This document shows positions 27,756-36,554 of a stretch of 41,312 nt of DNA, piece by piece; positions within the stretch are counted from its first letter, which is position 1, and the number at the start of each line of letters is the position of its first letter. Both the position numbers and the translations under genes were made by a program. Under the pieces are notes generated by a model that saw nothing but the letters and a program-made list of their open reading frames with translations, ran no database searches and was not told the origin of the DNA. Source of the stretch: a virus. The stretch lies in the IMG/VR virus record IMGVR_UViG_3300009419_001463, positions 1 to 41,312 of that record; one strand, written 5' to 3'.

Positions 27756-29252
27756 ATGGAATTACCAAAATTACAAGAAATCGATACAAACAAACCTAGA
27801 AAAAAGAAAATTCTTTTATTAGGCGATGATTTTCGTTTACCATCAGGAATTGGGACGATCTGCCGTGAAATTATAATGAATACAGTTCAGCATTATGATT
27901 GGATTCAGTTAGGCGCTGCATTACAACATCCAGAAGCAGGCAAAGGGTTTGATTTGTCACAAGAAGTTGCTAAAGAAACAGGAGTAACTGATGCGTCAGT
28001 TAAACTTATACCATGGAATGGATATGGCGATCGTAATATTTTATTTTCTATAATAAATCAAGAACAACCAGATGCGATATTTCATTTTACCGATCCTAGG
28101 TATTGGACTTGGTTGTATGCAATAGAGCATGAACTTAAAACTACTTATAATATTCCATTAATATATTATTCAATTTGGGATGATTTACCTTATCCGATGT
28201 GGAATGCTCCATTTTACGGATCATGTGATTTAATTATGGGAATAAGTAAACAATCCGATAATATTCACAGAGAAGTTCTTAAACAGAACGGATTTGGTAT
28301 CGTAAATTATGATAATGATGCTGTTCTTACAAACATAAAATGGAATGATGTAGTTACAGGTTTTGTTCCTCACGGATTAAATCATAATGTATTTAAACCA
28401 TTAGTAGATACCGATGATGTATATAAAAAGATATTTGATCAGATTAAAACTAAAAACAATGTAGACTTTATTGTATTTTGGAATAATAGAAATATACGAA
28501 GAAAACAGCCTGGTGATTTAATATTAGCATTTAAAACATTTGTAGATACATTACCAGAAGAGAAAAGACAACGGGTTGCACTATTAATGCATACCCAAGC
28601 AGTTGACGAAAATGGTACCGATCTTCGAGCAGTATGGAAAGCACTTTGTCCCGAATATAAAGTTTTATTTTCTGAACAAAAATTAAATGCTCAGGATCTT
28701 AATGCAATGTATAACGTTGTAGATGTTGTAGTCAATATTGGTAGCAATGAAGGTTGGGGACTTAGTTCAACTGAATCAATGTTGTCAGGCACGCCTATTA
28801 TTAATAATGTAACAGGAGGCCTGCAGGATCAATGTGGATTCGTTGATGAAAATGAAGAGTGGATTAGATTTGATGGTGATTTTGCAACTAATCACACAGG
28901 AAAATACAAATTGCATGGGGTATGGGTTAAACCAGTATTTCCAAGTAATAGGTCACTACAAGGATCACCACAAACACCATATATCTTTGATGACCGCGCA
29001 AAATATGAAGATGTAGCAGCCGCAATTGCATATTGGTATAACACGCCAGAAACACTTCGAAGTGAAATGGGCGTTGCTGGTAGAGAATGGTGTTTGAAAA
29101 ATGGATTGACAGCACAACAAATGGGACAAAAAATGATTCATATGATTGATTATTTGTTTAATTCAAATAAACAACCTCGTCCTAGATACACATTAAATAA
29201 AGTTACAGAAACAAAATACGAAAAAACAGGAATAGTATGCGAACAGTTATAA
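27756..29252 (+). CDS. Glycosyltransferase, GT4-like, first gene of the sugar cluster
   Basis: This 498-residue GT-B protein transfers a sugar from a nucleotide-sugar donor. Seen are KKILLLGDDFRLPSGIGTICREI (N-terminal loop), FIVFWNNRNIRRKQPGDLILAFK, and VVDVVVNIGSNEGWGLSSTESMLSGTPIINNVTGG with the E-x7-E donor motif. It is long for the family; a C-terminal helical extension follows. The next gene starts inside its end (16-nt overlap), so the two are translated together. No signal peptide or membrane segment is seen. Acceptor and sugar unknown; a surface or virion glycan is the natural guess. Confidence 0.88.
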   Translation: MELPKLQEIDTNKPRKKKILLLGDDFRLPSGIGTICREIIMNTVQHYDWIQLGAALQHPEAGKGFDLSQEVAKETGVTDASVKLIPWNGYGDRNILFSIINQEQPDAIFHFTDPRYWTWLYAIEHELKTTYNIPLIYYSIWDDLPYPMWNAPFYGSCDLIMGISKQSDNIHREVLKQNGFGIVNYDNDAVLTNIKWNDVVTGFVPHGLNHNVFKPLVDTDDVYKKIFDQIKTKNNVDFIVFWNNRNIRRKQPGDLILAFKTFVDTLPEEKRQRVALLMHTQAVDENGTDLRAVWKALCPEYKVLFSEQKLNAQDLNAMYNVVDVVVNIGSNEGWGLSSTESMLSGTPIINNVTGGLQDQCGFVDENEEWIRFDGDFATNHTGKYKLHGVWVKPVFPSNRSLQGSPQTPYIFDDRAKYEDVAAAIAYWYNTPETLRSEMGVAGREWCLKNGLTAQQMGQKMIHMIDYLFNSNKQPRPRYTLNKVTETKYEKTGIVCEQL

Positions 29253-30472
29253 TAGCATCACCAGTAGCTACACAAAGTGGTTATGGACATCATGCACGAG
29301 AAATTATTACAAATTTTATTGAACAACGAGGAAGTGAATGGGATATTAAATTGTTATCATTGCCGTGGGGAAACACACCATTTACATATCCGGTGTCTGA
29401 TGATCTACAACGTAGAATTATACAATTACCATTAACATATCAGCCAGACATATGGGTTCAGATTACAGTGCCAACCGAATTTCAAGCAGTTGGTAAATTC
29501 AATATTGGTGTCACAGCAGGTACCGAAGGTGATATATGCTCACCGGAATGGATTGACAAGTTAAACGCAATGCAGTTAGTTATAGTACCAAGTGAATTCA
29601 CAAAATTCGTATTTGATGAAACTGCAAAAAAACATAATAAACAAATTACAACACGTATTCAAGTAATACCAGAATATTTTGATGAAACTATATATAGCTC
29701 AACGGCTGTTATAAATGAAATTTCAGAATTAAATGAAATTCCAGAATCATTTGCATTTTTATCAGTAGGGCATTGGTTGCAAGGACAAGCAGGCGAAGAT
29801 AGAAAAAATATTAGTGGACTTATTCATTGTTTTTTTAATACATTTAAACAACAAAAGGATCAGCCTGCACTTGTTATAAAAACTAGTGGTGCAACATATT
29901 CAATTATGGATCGAATGGAGATTGAAAATAAAGTCAATCAACTACGAGATCTTTGCGGCAATCACAAATTACCAAATATATACCTATTGCATGGCGACTT
30001 AACAGATCTGGAAATGAATGCACTATATAATCATCCAAAAGTTAAAGCAATGGTATCATTTACTAAGGCAGAGGGATTCGGAAGACCATTATTAGAATTT
30101 TCAACGACAGGCAAACCAATATTGGCACCACACTATTCAGGCCAAGCAGATTTCTTAAAGAAAGATTTTATTTGTGAAATCAAAGGTGGATTAACTGAAA
30201 TACACCCGTCTGCACAAAATGAATTTTTAATAGCAGGAGCAAAATGGTTCAGTCCGGATTATGCATATGCTGGATCAATGATGGAAGATGTTCGTAAAAA
30301 TTATAAAAAATGGTTGGAACTAGCAAAACGGCAACGTTATTTTGTTAATTCAACATTTACTAAAACGGCAGTTGCAACAGTATATGAAACAGTGTTAACT
30401 AGTATTAATGACCAGATATCAACAATACCAACCGCAGTTCAATTAAAGTTACCTAAATTACAAAAAGCGTAA
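29237..30472 (+). CDS. Glycosyltransferase, GT4-like
   Basis: This 411-residue GT-B protein starts RTVIIASPVATQSGYGHHAREI, has FAFLSVGHWLQGQAGEDRKNISGLIHCF and VKAMVSFTKAEGFGRPLLEFSTTGKPILAPHYSGQADFL with E-x7-E. It looks like a paralogous partner of the previous gene rather than a copy, as identity is low by eye. Overlap of 16 nt with the upstream gene and a 1-nt gap to the next put it in the same transcript. It would act in the cytoplasm on a nucleotide-sugar donor. Specific linkage unknown. Confidence 0.87.
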   Translation: MRTVIIASPVATQSGYGHHAREIITNFIEQRGSEWDIKLLSLPWGNTPFTYPVSDDLQRRIIQLPLTYQPDIWVQITVPTEFQAVGKFNIGVTAGTEGDICSPEWIDKLNAMQLVIVPSEFTKFVFDETAKKHNKQITTRIQVIPEYFDETIYSSTAVINEISELNEIPESFAFLSVGHWLQGQAGEDRKNISGLIHCFFNTFKQQKDQPALVIKTSGATYSIMDRMEIENKVNQLRDLCGNHKLPNIYLLHGDLTDLEMNALYNHPKVKAMVSFTKAEGFGRPLLEFSTTGKPILAPHYSGQADFLKKDFICEIKGGLTEIHPSAQNEFLIAGAKWFSPDYAYAGSMMEDVRKNYKKWLELAKRQRYFVNSTFTKTAVATVYETVLTSINDQISTIPTAVQLKLPKLQKA

Positions 30473-30473
30473 T

Positions 30474-31097
30474 ATGAAAATAACATATGCAATTACAGTA
30501 TGCAATGAATTTTTAGAAATACAGAGACTCGTAAATCATCTATTAAAATATAAACGACAACAAGATAACATTGTAATTTTATTTGATGAAGCTAATGGTG
30601 ATCTAGAAATTGAAATGTTTTTACGTACACATTCGATTAATGGAGAATTTAATTGGCATAAAGATACGTTTCAAGGACATTTTGCAAATTGGAAGAATAA
30701 ATTAACTACATTATGTACAGGTGATTACATATTCCAAATAGATGCTGATGAGATGCCGTGCACCCCTATAATAGAGACATTGCCATTCTTGTTAGAACAA
30801 AACCCAGATGTAGAAGTTTATCTAGTACCTAGAGTTAATACAGTAGAAGGCATGACTCAAGATCATATGCAGCAATGGGGTTGGAATGTAAATGCTGAAG
30901 GATGGGTAAATTGGCCAGACTATCAATGGCGTATATACAAAAATGTTCCGCATATCAAATGGGAGAATAAGGTACATGAAAAATTAACCGGGTTTGCGCA
31001 ATATGCACATTTACCGATGGAAGAAAATTATTCTTTATATCATCCAAAGACAATTGAACGACAAATAAAACAAAATAATTTATATGACACGTTATAA
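30474..31097 (+). CDS. Glycosyltransferase, family 2 (GT-A)
   Basis: This 207-residue protein has the GT2 core: ITYAITVCNEFLEIQRLVNHLLKY at the N-terminus, then DNIVILFDEANGDLEIEMF and the metal-binding YIFQIDADEMP (DxD form DAD). The later YQWRIYKNVPHIKWENKVHEKLTGF is seen in phage and bacterial GT2 proteins that modify surface glycans. It begins 1 nt after the previous gene (TAATATG) and is shorter than typical 250-300 residue GT2 enzymes, so the acceptor part is minimal. Donor unknown. Confidence 0.83.
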   Translation: MKITYAITVCNEFLEIQRLVNHLLKYKRQQDNIVILFDEANGDLEIEMFLRTHSINGEFNWHKDTFQGHFANWKNKLTTLCTGDYIFQIDADEMPCTPIIETLPFLLEQNPDVEVYLVPRVNTVEGMTQDHMQQWGWNVNAEGWVNWPDYQWRIYKNVPHIKWENKVHEKLTGFAQYAHLPMEENYSLYHPKTIERQIKQNNLYDTL

Positions 31098-31106
31098 ACT
31101 AAATAT

Positions 31107-31910
31107 ATGAATATAATTACTTCAAAATTAATGGGCGGATTAGGAAACATGTTATTTCAAATTGCTGCCGGGTATGCATTATCTAGAAGAACTATGTCTA
31201 CGTATTTAATTAATACACAATACACTGAAATCACACACGGCCATTCACAACCAAAATCGCCTGTTGATTATATAGATACGATTTTTAAAAAACTTACTCC
31301 ATATGATCATACTCATAGTTTAGTTGAGGTTTTAGAGCCAAGCTTTCAATATACTCCTATAAATAATATATTATCTAATAATATTATATTGCATGGATAT
31401 TACCAATCTTATAAATATTTTAATGATGCTACTAATGATATCCATACGTTGTTTGCACCGGATGATACTATGATAACTAAATTAAATAACAGGTATCCAA
31501 TATTATCCGAAAACACTGTTTCATTACATGTTCGACGAGGCGATTATTTAACTTTATCTAATTTTCATCATAATTTATCTACTTCGTATTATATTAATGC
31601 AATCAAACAGTTTTCAAAAGAAACAACATATCTAATATTCAGCGATGATATCAATTGGTGCAAAACTGTATTTATTGGAGATGAGTATACATTTATTGAA
31701 TCACAATCGGATATAGAAGATTTATATCTAATGTCTTTATGTAAACATAATATTATAGCAAATTCTACCTTTAGTTGGTGGGCCGCTTGGCTTAATTGTA
31801 ATCCAAACAAAGTTGTAATATATCCTAATAAATGGTTTGGCCCAGCAACTATTAATAACTTATCAACGATAGATATGTTCCCGGATAATTGGGTATGTAT
31901 TAATGAATAA
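31107..31910 (+). CDS. Alpha-1,2-fucosyltransferase-like (GT11)
   Basis: This 267-residue protein matches the GT11 family, which transfers fucose from GDP-fucose in an alpha-1,2 link. Seen are KLMGGLGNMLFQIAAGYALS (donor region), SLHVRRGDYLTL (motif I, HxRRxD), and NIIANSTFSWWAAWLNCNPNKVVIYPNKWF (motif with STFSWW). Length is close to other GT11 enzymes (about 290). It overlaps the GT10-like gene by 8 nt. GDP-fucose could be made from the GMD product if a reductase-epimerase is present (candidate at 34855) or taken from the host. Confidence 0.9.
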   Translation: MNIITSKLMGGLGNMLFQIAAGYALSRRTMSTYLINTQYTEITHGHSQPKSPVDYIDTIFKKLTPYDHTHSLVEVLEPSFQYTPINNILSNNIILHGYYQSYKYFNDATNDIHTLFAPDDTMITKLNNRYPILSENTVSLHVRRGDYLTLSNFHHNLSTSYYINAIKQFSKETTYLIFSDDINWCKTVFIGDEYTFIESQSDIEDLYLMSLCKHNIIANSTFSWWAAWLNCNPNKVVIYPNKWFGPATINNLSTIDMFPDNWVCINE

Positions 31911-32757
31911 TACAAATATGGAAATTAATCTATTTGATACAGCATTTGAGCATCTAATAACAGATGATGGAAACTATTCACATGTTTTTTCTAAACGTAC
32001 AAAATATACAACATATGTACGAAATCAATATAACTATCCGGGTATTACATTGTTTACTGATAATTTAATATATTCTAATATTGCTACTGCTGTTACAAGC
32101 AAATTTAAAATTGGATGGTTAATGGAGTCTCGCGAATTGCACCCACAGTTTTATAATACATTTGATCAATATAAAGATCATTATGATTTTATATTAACGC
32201 ATGACCCAGAGTTGCTAGTTAACTATCCTACTAAAACTAAAAGATATTTAATTGGAGGAAGTTGGATAGATGAATCGAGTTGGGGAGTTCGTGATAAAAC
32301 AAATTTAGTTTCCATGATTTATTCGCGTCAACAACAACTAGAAGGGCATAAATTACGCCATATGATTGCAAATAAATTTACAAGCTCAAATATTGATTAT
32401 TATGGTCACGGTTCATCTAAGCCGTTAATTAATAAAGAAGATGGACTTAAAGATTATCGATTTTCAATAATCATAGAAAATTCTAAACAATTAAATTATT
32501 TTACTGAAAAAATCATAGACTGTTTAACATTAGGCACGGTACCAATATATTGGGGATGCCCAAACATATCAGAATTTTTCAACACGGAAGGATTTATTTG
32601 TTTTTCATCGATTGATGAATTAGATAGTATTTTAGAATCATTGACACCAGAGTTGTATCAGTCAAAATTAAAATACATATATGAAAATTTAGAATTAGCA
32701 AAACAATATGTAGTAACCGAAGATTGGTTATTTAAAAATATATTTACAAAATTATGA
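31903..32757 (+). CDS. Alpha-1,3/4-fucosyltransferase-like (GT10)
   Basis: This 284-residue protein shows the GT10 signature: GLKDYRFSIIIENSKQLNYFTEKIIDCLTLGTVPIYWGCPNISEFF, including the YFTEKI-x-D segment that binds GDP-fucose. The N-terminal half (KIGWLMESRELHPQFYNTFDQYKDHYDFILTHD) suits the acceptor side. Length is near Helicobacter and Bacteroides enzymes without their C-terminal repeats. Two fucosyltransferase families side by side suggest a fucosylated chain, or a relaxed use of another GDP-sugar such as the one made by this cluster. It overlaps the next gene by 4 nt. Confidence 0.88.
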   Translation: MNNTNMEINLFDTAFEHLITDDGNYSHVFSKRTKYTTYVRNQYNYPGITLFTDNLIYSNIATAVTSKFKIGWLMESRELHPQFYNTFDQYKDHYDFILTHDPELLVNYPTKTKRYLIGGSWIDESSWGVRDKTNLVSMIYSRQQQLEGHKLRHMIANKFTSSNIDYYGHGSSKPLINKEDGLKDYRFSIIIENSKQLNYFTEKIIDCLTLGTVPIYWGCPNISEFFNTEGFICFSSIDELDSILESLTPELYQSKLKYIYENLELAKQYVVTEDWLFKNIFTKL

Positions 32758-33251
32758 TATTTCCAGAAGTTATAGTATATCAGCCAGACATTTTTACAGA
32801 TTTCCGCGGAGATTTATTAACTATATGGAATCATGATATGTTCGAGCCAAAACTAGAATTTAAACATGATAAAATTTCATCATCTAGACATAATGTAATA
32901 CGAGGCTTACATGGTGATAATAAATCATGGAAGTTAACTAGTTGCATTTACGGTGAATTGTATTTTATTGTAGTAGATAATAGAGTCGATTCTATAAATT
33001 ATTTAAAATGGGATTGGATAATATTAGATGATAAAACTAGAAAACAGGTATTAACGCCACCCGGATTTGCCATCGGATTTCTAGTATTAAGTAATCACGC
33101 TGTTCTTCATTATAAATGGGCGTACGACGGAAGTTATGCAGATGTCAATGAACAATTTACATTGAAATGGAATGATCCTGATATTAATATTTACTGGCCA
33201 ACAGAGTCTCCAATAATATCACAACGAGATACAAAAACTAAACTATTATAA
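32754..33251 (+). CDS. RmlC-like sugar 3,5-epimerase (cupin)
   Basis: This 165-residue cupin reads like dTDP-4-dehydrorhamnose 3,5-epimerase: FTDFRGDLLTIWN, HNVIRGLHGDNKSWKLTSCIYGELYFIVVD with the catalytic His of RGLH, VLTPPGFAIGFLVLS, HYKWAYDGSYADVNE, and LKWNDPDINIYWPTESPIISQRD. RmlC is about 185 residues. It epimerises carbons 3 and 5 of a 4-keto-6-deoxy sugar. Here the 4-keto sugar would come from GMD (GDP-linked), so the nucleotide may differ from dTDP. No RmlA, B or D is in the window. It begins inside the end of the GT10 gene. Confidence 0.85.
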   Translation: MIFPEVIVYQPDIFTDFRGDLLTIWNHDMFEPKLEFKHDKISSSRHNVIRGLHGDNKSWKLTSCIYGELYFIVVDNRVDSINYLKWDWIILDDKTRKQVLTPPGFAIGFLVLSNHAVLHYKWAYDGSYADVNEQFTLKWNDPDINIYWPTESPIISQRDTKTKLL

Positions 33252-33255
33252 ATTT

Positions 33256-33999
33256 ATGGAAAATGAAATTAGAAAATTAATTATCGATGCAGCATTTCAT
33301 GCAAAACACGGCCATATGCCTAGTGCGTTATCAATTGTAGATATCATGTGTGCATTACATGAAATTATGACGACAGACGATATTTTTATTTTAAGTAAAG
33401 GGCACGGATGCTTAGCATATTATGCATACTTGGTTATGTGTGGTGAGTTAACAATTGATGAACTTCGTAACTTTGGTAAGACCGGTAGCAAACTAGGAGG
33501 ACATCCAGATAAAAATAAAATTAGCAAAGTATATACATCTACTGGATCGTTAGGACAAGGCTTACCAACAGCAATTGGAGCAGCATTGTCAAGAAAAATA
33601 TTAAATAAACCAGGAAAATTTTATTGTATAGTTGGCGATGGCGAATGTAACGAGGGGAGTATATGGGAAGCTGTGATGTTAGCAGTTGAACATAAATTAG
33701 ATAATTTAGTTTGTATTGTCGATTACAATCAATCTCAAATTCGTTCACTACCTTTATCTAATTTGAAAAATAAATTTCAATCATTTGGATGTAACTCAAT
33801 TGAAACAAACGGTCACAACATAAAAGAAATTATACAATCATTAACAAATACAAAGGAAAATATGCCTACATTTGTTATTGCGAATACTATTAAAGGAAAG
33901 GGAATCAGCCGGCTAGAATCAAATATGTTTACTTGGCATCATAAAGCTCCTACATTAGAAGAATATACACAATTTATACAAGAAATATATGAGAACTAA
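33256..33999 (+). CDS. Transketolase-like N-terminal subunit (ThDP-binding)
   Basis: This 247-residue protein equals the N-terminal third of transketolase. Seen are HAKHGHMPSALSIVDIMCALHEIM, LSKGHGCLAYYAYLV, KLGGHPDKNK, STGSLGQGLPTAIGAALS, and the thiamine diphosphate/metal motif GDGECNEGSIWEAVM ending in DYNQ. It needs the C-terminal subunit encoded next, which overlaps by 11 nt. Split transketolases of this size occur in polysaccharide clusters, where they may act on sugar intermediates rather than in central metabolism. A DXP-synthase role is unlikely given length and motifs. Confidence 0.9.
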   Translation: MENEIRKLIIDAAFHAKHGHMPSALSIVDIMCALHEIMTTDDIFILSKGHGCLAYYAYLVMCGELTIDELRNFGKTGSKLGGHPDKNKISKVYTSTGSLGQGLPTAIGAALSRKILNKPGKFYCIVGDGECNEGSIWEAVMLAVEHKLDNLVCIVDYNQSQIRSLPLSNLKNKFQSFGCNSIETNGHNIKEIIQSLTNTKENMPTFVIANTIKGKGISRLESNMFTWHHKAPTLEEYTQFIQEIYEN

Positions 34000-34858
34000 A
34001 TTCGCGGAAATTTGTAAAAATATTATACAAGCTGACGACAAATCTGTGATATTAATCGGAGATATTAGTCACTACTTATTACGGGATGCACAAGAATGCG
34101 CCCCCGCAAGATTTTTTAATATAGGAATCTGCGAACAATCAACAGTTAATGTTGCCGCAGGAATGGCACTAGAAGGAATGCGACCAATCATACATACAAT
34201 TGCGCCATTTGTTGTAGAACGAGCATATGAACAAATAAAAATTGGTCTAGGATACCAAAAAACCGATGTAACAATTATTACAGTAGGAGGAACATATGAC
34301 TATGCCGATTTAGGTTGCACACATCATTGTTATAGTGATATTGCATTGATGCGATGTATTCCGGGTATGGATGTATATGAACCCGGTACCGCTTCTGAAT
34401 TTGAACAATTATTTACTCAATCTTGGTCTAATGGTAATCCTAAGTATTTTCGATTATCAAATCATTCTCATACTCAGAATTTTACAGTTAACTCCGATGA
34501 AATTAATATTATTAGAAAGTCTAAAAATAATAAGTATGTTTTTGTATCGGGGCACTTATTAGATGATGTATTACAAGATGACGAAATTGGAATATTATAT
34601 GTTTCTACATTGTCAAATATATCATTAACTTCTATCAATGAAATTTCAAAATTATTTAACAATGAGAGTAAAATATTTTCAGTGGAGAATCATTTTATAA
34701 CTGGCGGGTTAGGTGATTTAATAAGTTCTACATTTAATATACCTGTAACTAGAATTGGTATACAAAATAAATTTATTACCGAATACGGGACGTATGATGA
34801 CTTAAGAATTGCTTCGGGTATGGATACTACCACAATATTAAACAAATTAAAATTATGA
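33989..34858 (+). CDS. Transketolase-like C-terminal subunit
   Basis: This 289-residue protein supplies the pyrimidine domain of the split transketolase: FFNIGICEQSTVNVAAGMALEGMRPIIHTIAPFVVERAYEQIKIGLGYQ contains the Glu (GICEQ) that activates the cofactor, followed by GGTYDYADLGCTHHCYSDIALMRCIPGMDVYEPG. The C-terminal domain (FSVENHFITGGLGDLIS) completes it. With the gene at 33256 it would move a two-carbon unit onto an aldehyde or keto acceptor. The next gene overlaps its stop by 4 nt. Association with a 4-keto-3,6-dideoxy sugar pathway suggests a branching reaction. Confidence 0.9.
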   Translation: MRTKFAEICKNIIQADDKSVILIGDISHYLLRDAQECAPARFFNIGICEQSTVNVAAGMALEGMRPIIHTIAPFVVERAYEQIKIGLGYQKTDVTIITVGGTYDYADLGCTHHCYSDIALMRCIPGMDVYEPGTASEFEQLFTQSWSNGNPKYFRLSNHSHTQNFTVNSDEINIIRKSKNNKYVFVSGHLLDDVLQDDEIGILYVSTLSNISLTSINEISKLFNNESKIFSVENHFITGGLGDLISSTFNIPVTRIGIQNKFITEYGTYDDLRIASGMDTTTILNKLKL

Positions 34859-35871
34859 AACAAGACTACGAAAAAATTATATCACAAATAGATTTATCAA
34901 ATTTAATTAATTCTAATATTTTAATTACGGGTGCTAACGGACTCATTGGAGGTTTTTTGGCAGATTTGTTCACATATCTAAATGATACATATGATTATAA
35001 TATTAAACTAACATTAACAAGTTTATCAAAGATACCAATCAGGATAAAACATTTATTAATTAGAAATGATGTTACTTATATAAGTACCGATTTATCAGTT
35101 GAGTCTGTAACGATCAAGGATATTGACTTTTGTTTTTATTGCGCTGGGTATGCACAACCATCAAAGTTTTTATCCCAATCAATGACTACATTATTACTTA
35201 ATTCATACGGTGTAGCTAATACATTTGATAACATTTTTTTGAGTAATCCAAAAGCAACGTGTGTATATTTAAGTAGTTCAGAAATATATTCAGCATCTGA
35301 TAAACAAACAGCCCATACCGAATTAGATAACATCAATATTGATATGAACAATAAACGAAACTTTTATATCTTGGGAAAAGTTAATGGAGAATTAATTGTT
35401 AATAATTTACGGAATCAAGGATACAATGCAATATCTGCCAGAGTTTCATTATGTTACGGCCCGGGCGTGTTAGAAGATGATTCTAGAGTGTTAAGCGAAT
35501 TAGCACAGAAAGCACACAGTTTAGATGATGTAATACAATTATTTGATGATGGTAGTGCTAAACGAAGATATTTACATGTTACTGATTTTACATTAATGTT
35601 ATTGAATATTGCATTGCGTGGCACTCAAAACGTATATAACATATGCGGAGAAGAAGAATGTACTATTTATGATTTAGCTAAAATTATCGGATCTGCTACA
35701 AACAAAAAAATTGTAAAGGGTACATTGAATAATGTAGTAGCTACTTCGGCGCCTAATGTTGTATGGAACTCATTAGATCGATACACCTCAGAATTTGGTA
35801 AGTTTCAATTTAAATCATTAAATACTGGAGTTATTGAATTTATAACATGGTATAATACAATACTAAAATAA
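34855..35871 (+). CDS. NAD-dependent nucleotide-sugar epimerase/dehydratase/reductase (extended SDR)
   Basis: This 338-residue extended SDR has the Rossmann motif ILITGANGLIGGFLADLF, FCFYCAGYAQPSKF, VYLSSSEIYS with the Ser, and YILGKVNGE with the Tyr-x3-Lys pair, then ARVSLCYGPGV and FDDGSAKRRYLHVTDFTLMLLNIAL. It resembles UDP-glucuronate decarboxylase or GDP-fucose synthase-like enzymes, and I cannot decide which. In this cluster it could be the reductase-epimerase that completes a GDP-deoxysugar (ColC or WcaG role), or could reduce a transketolase product. It is coupled to the transketolase genes by an overlap. Confidence 0.87.
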   Translation: MKQDYEKIISQIDLSNLINSNILITGANGLIGGFLADLFTYLNDTYDYNIKLTLTSLSKIPIRIKHLLIRNDVTYISTDLSVESVTIKDIDFCFYCAGYAQPSKFLSQSMTTLLLNSYGVANTFDNIFLSNPKATCVYLSSSEIYSASDKQTAHTELDNINIDMNNKRNFYILGKVNGELIVNNLRNQGYNAISARVSLCYGPGVLEDDSRVLSELAQKAHSLDDVIQLFDDGSAKRRYLHVTDFTLMLLNIALRGTQNVYNICGEEECTIYDLAKIIGSATNKKIVKGTLNNVVATSAPNVVWNSLDRYTSEFGKFQFKSLNTGVIEFITWYNTILK

Positions 35872-35883
35872 AAATACAAAAAT

Positions 35884-36501
35884 ATGAAATTTTACGTACC
35901 ATTCGATGTCAGTGCATATGATAATTTTGTTCATGACAATAACACCCGCGGATTACAAACATTATATAATTTAAACTCAGAGTCACTTGTTATAGATGCT
36001 GGAGGATATAAGGGAGAATTTACAGAAACCATACATGCAAAATATAATTGTTCGGTGCATATATTTGAGCCAATAAAATCAATGTTTGATGCATTGGAAT
36101 CTAAATTTAGTTCAAATCCAAAAATTATCGTTAATCAACTAGGATTATCAAATTCAACTAGAGATGATATAATTTATCTAGATAATGATGGATCTTCGTT
36201 GTATGGTACTGGTGATTCCGAAACAATTCAGTGTATTGATGTTTCTAAATATTTACAGTCAAATAAAATACAGTTAGTCGATTTACTTAAGTTAAATATA
36301 GAAGGCGCTGAATATGATGTAATAGAGCGATTAATTGATCAAAAGCAACTGACGACTATAAAAAACTTGCAAGTGCAGTTTCACAGATTTATACCAGAGT
36401 GTGACATACGTAGAGCAAATATTCATAAACACCTATCTAAAACACATACACTAACATGGAATTATGATTGGATTTGGGAAAGCTGGGCGATAATTGAATA
36501 G
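35884..36501 (+). CDS. FkbM-family methyltransferase
   Basis: This 205-residue SAM-dependent methyltransferase has LVIDAGGYKGEFTETIHAKYNCSVHIFEPIKSMFDAL (SAM site with E at the second strand), NQLGLSNSTRD, and LLKLNIEGAEYDVIERLI, the usual FkbM landmarks. FkbM proteins methylate hydroxyl groups on sugars and macrolides. It probably O-methylates a sugar made or added by this cluster. The short N-terminus (about 30 residues before the SAM loop) and compact length are normal for phage copies. It ends in TAG, followed by a 54-nt gap with a promoter. Confidence 0.88.
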   Translation: MKFYVPFDVSAYDNFVHDNNTRGLQTLYNLNSESLVIDAGGYKGEFTETIHAKYNCSVHIFEPIKSMFDALESKFSSNPKIIVNQLGLSNSTRDDIIYLDNDGSSLYGTGDSETIQCIDVSKYLQSNKIQLVDLLKLNIEGAEYDVIERLIDQKQLTTIKNLQVQFHRFIPECDIRRANIHKHLSKTHTLTWNYDWIWESWAIIE

Positions 36502-36509
36502 AGGTTAAT

Positions 36510-36538
36510 TTGGATTAATCAAATAATTTAATTATATT
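36510..36538 (+). promoter_or_regulatory. Internal promoter of the sugar cluster
   Basis: TTGGAT (36510-36515), 17-nt spacer, TATATT (36533-36538), 16 nt before ATG 36555. It is the only recognisable promoter inside the cluster and would drive colD-like, gmd and three glycosyltransferase genes separately. Confidence 0.6.
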
Positions 36539-36554
36539 AATAAAAAGAATTACT

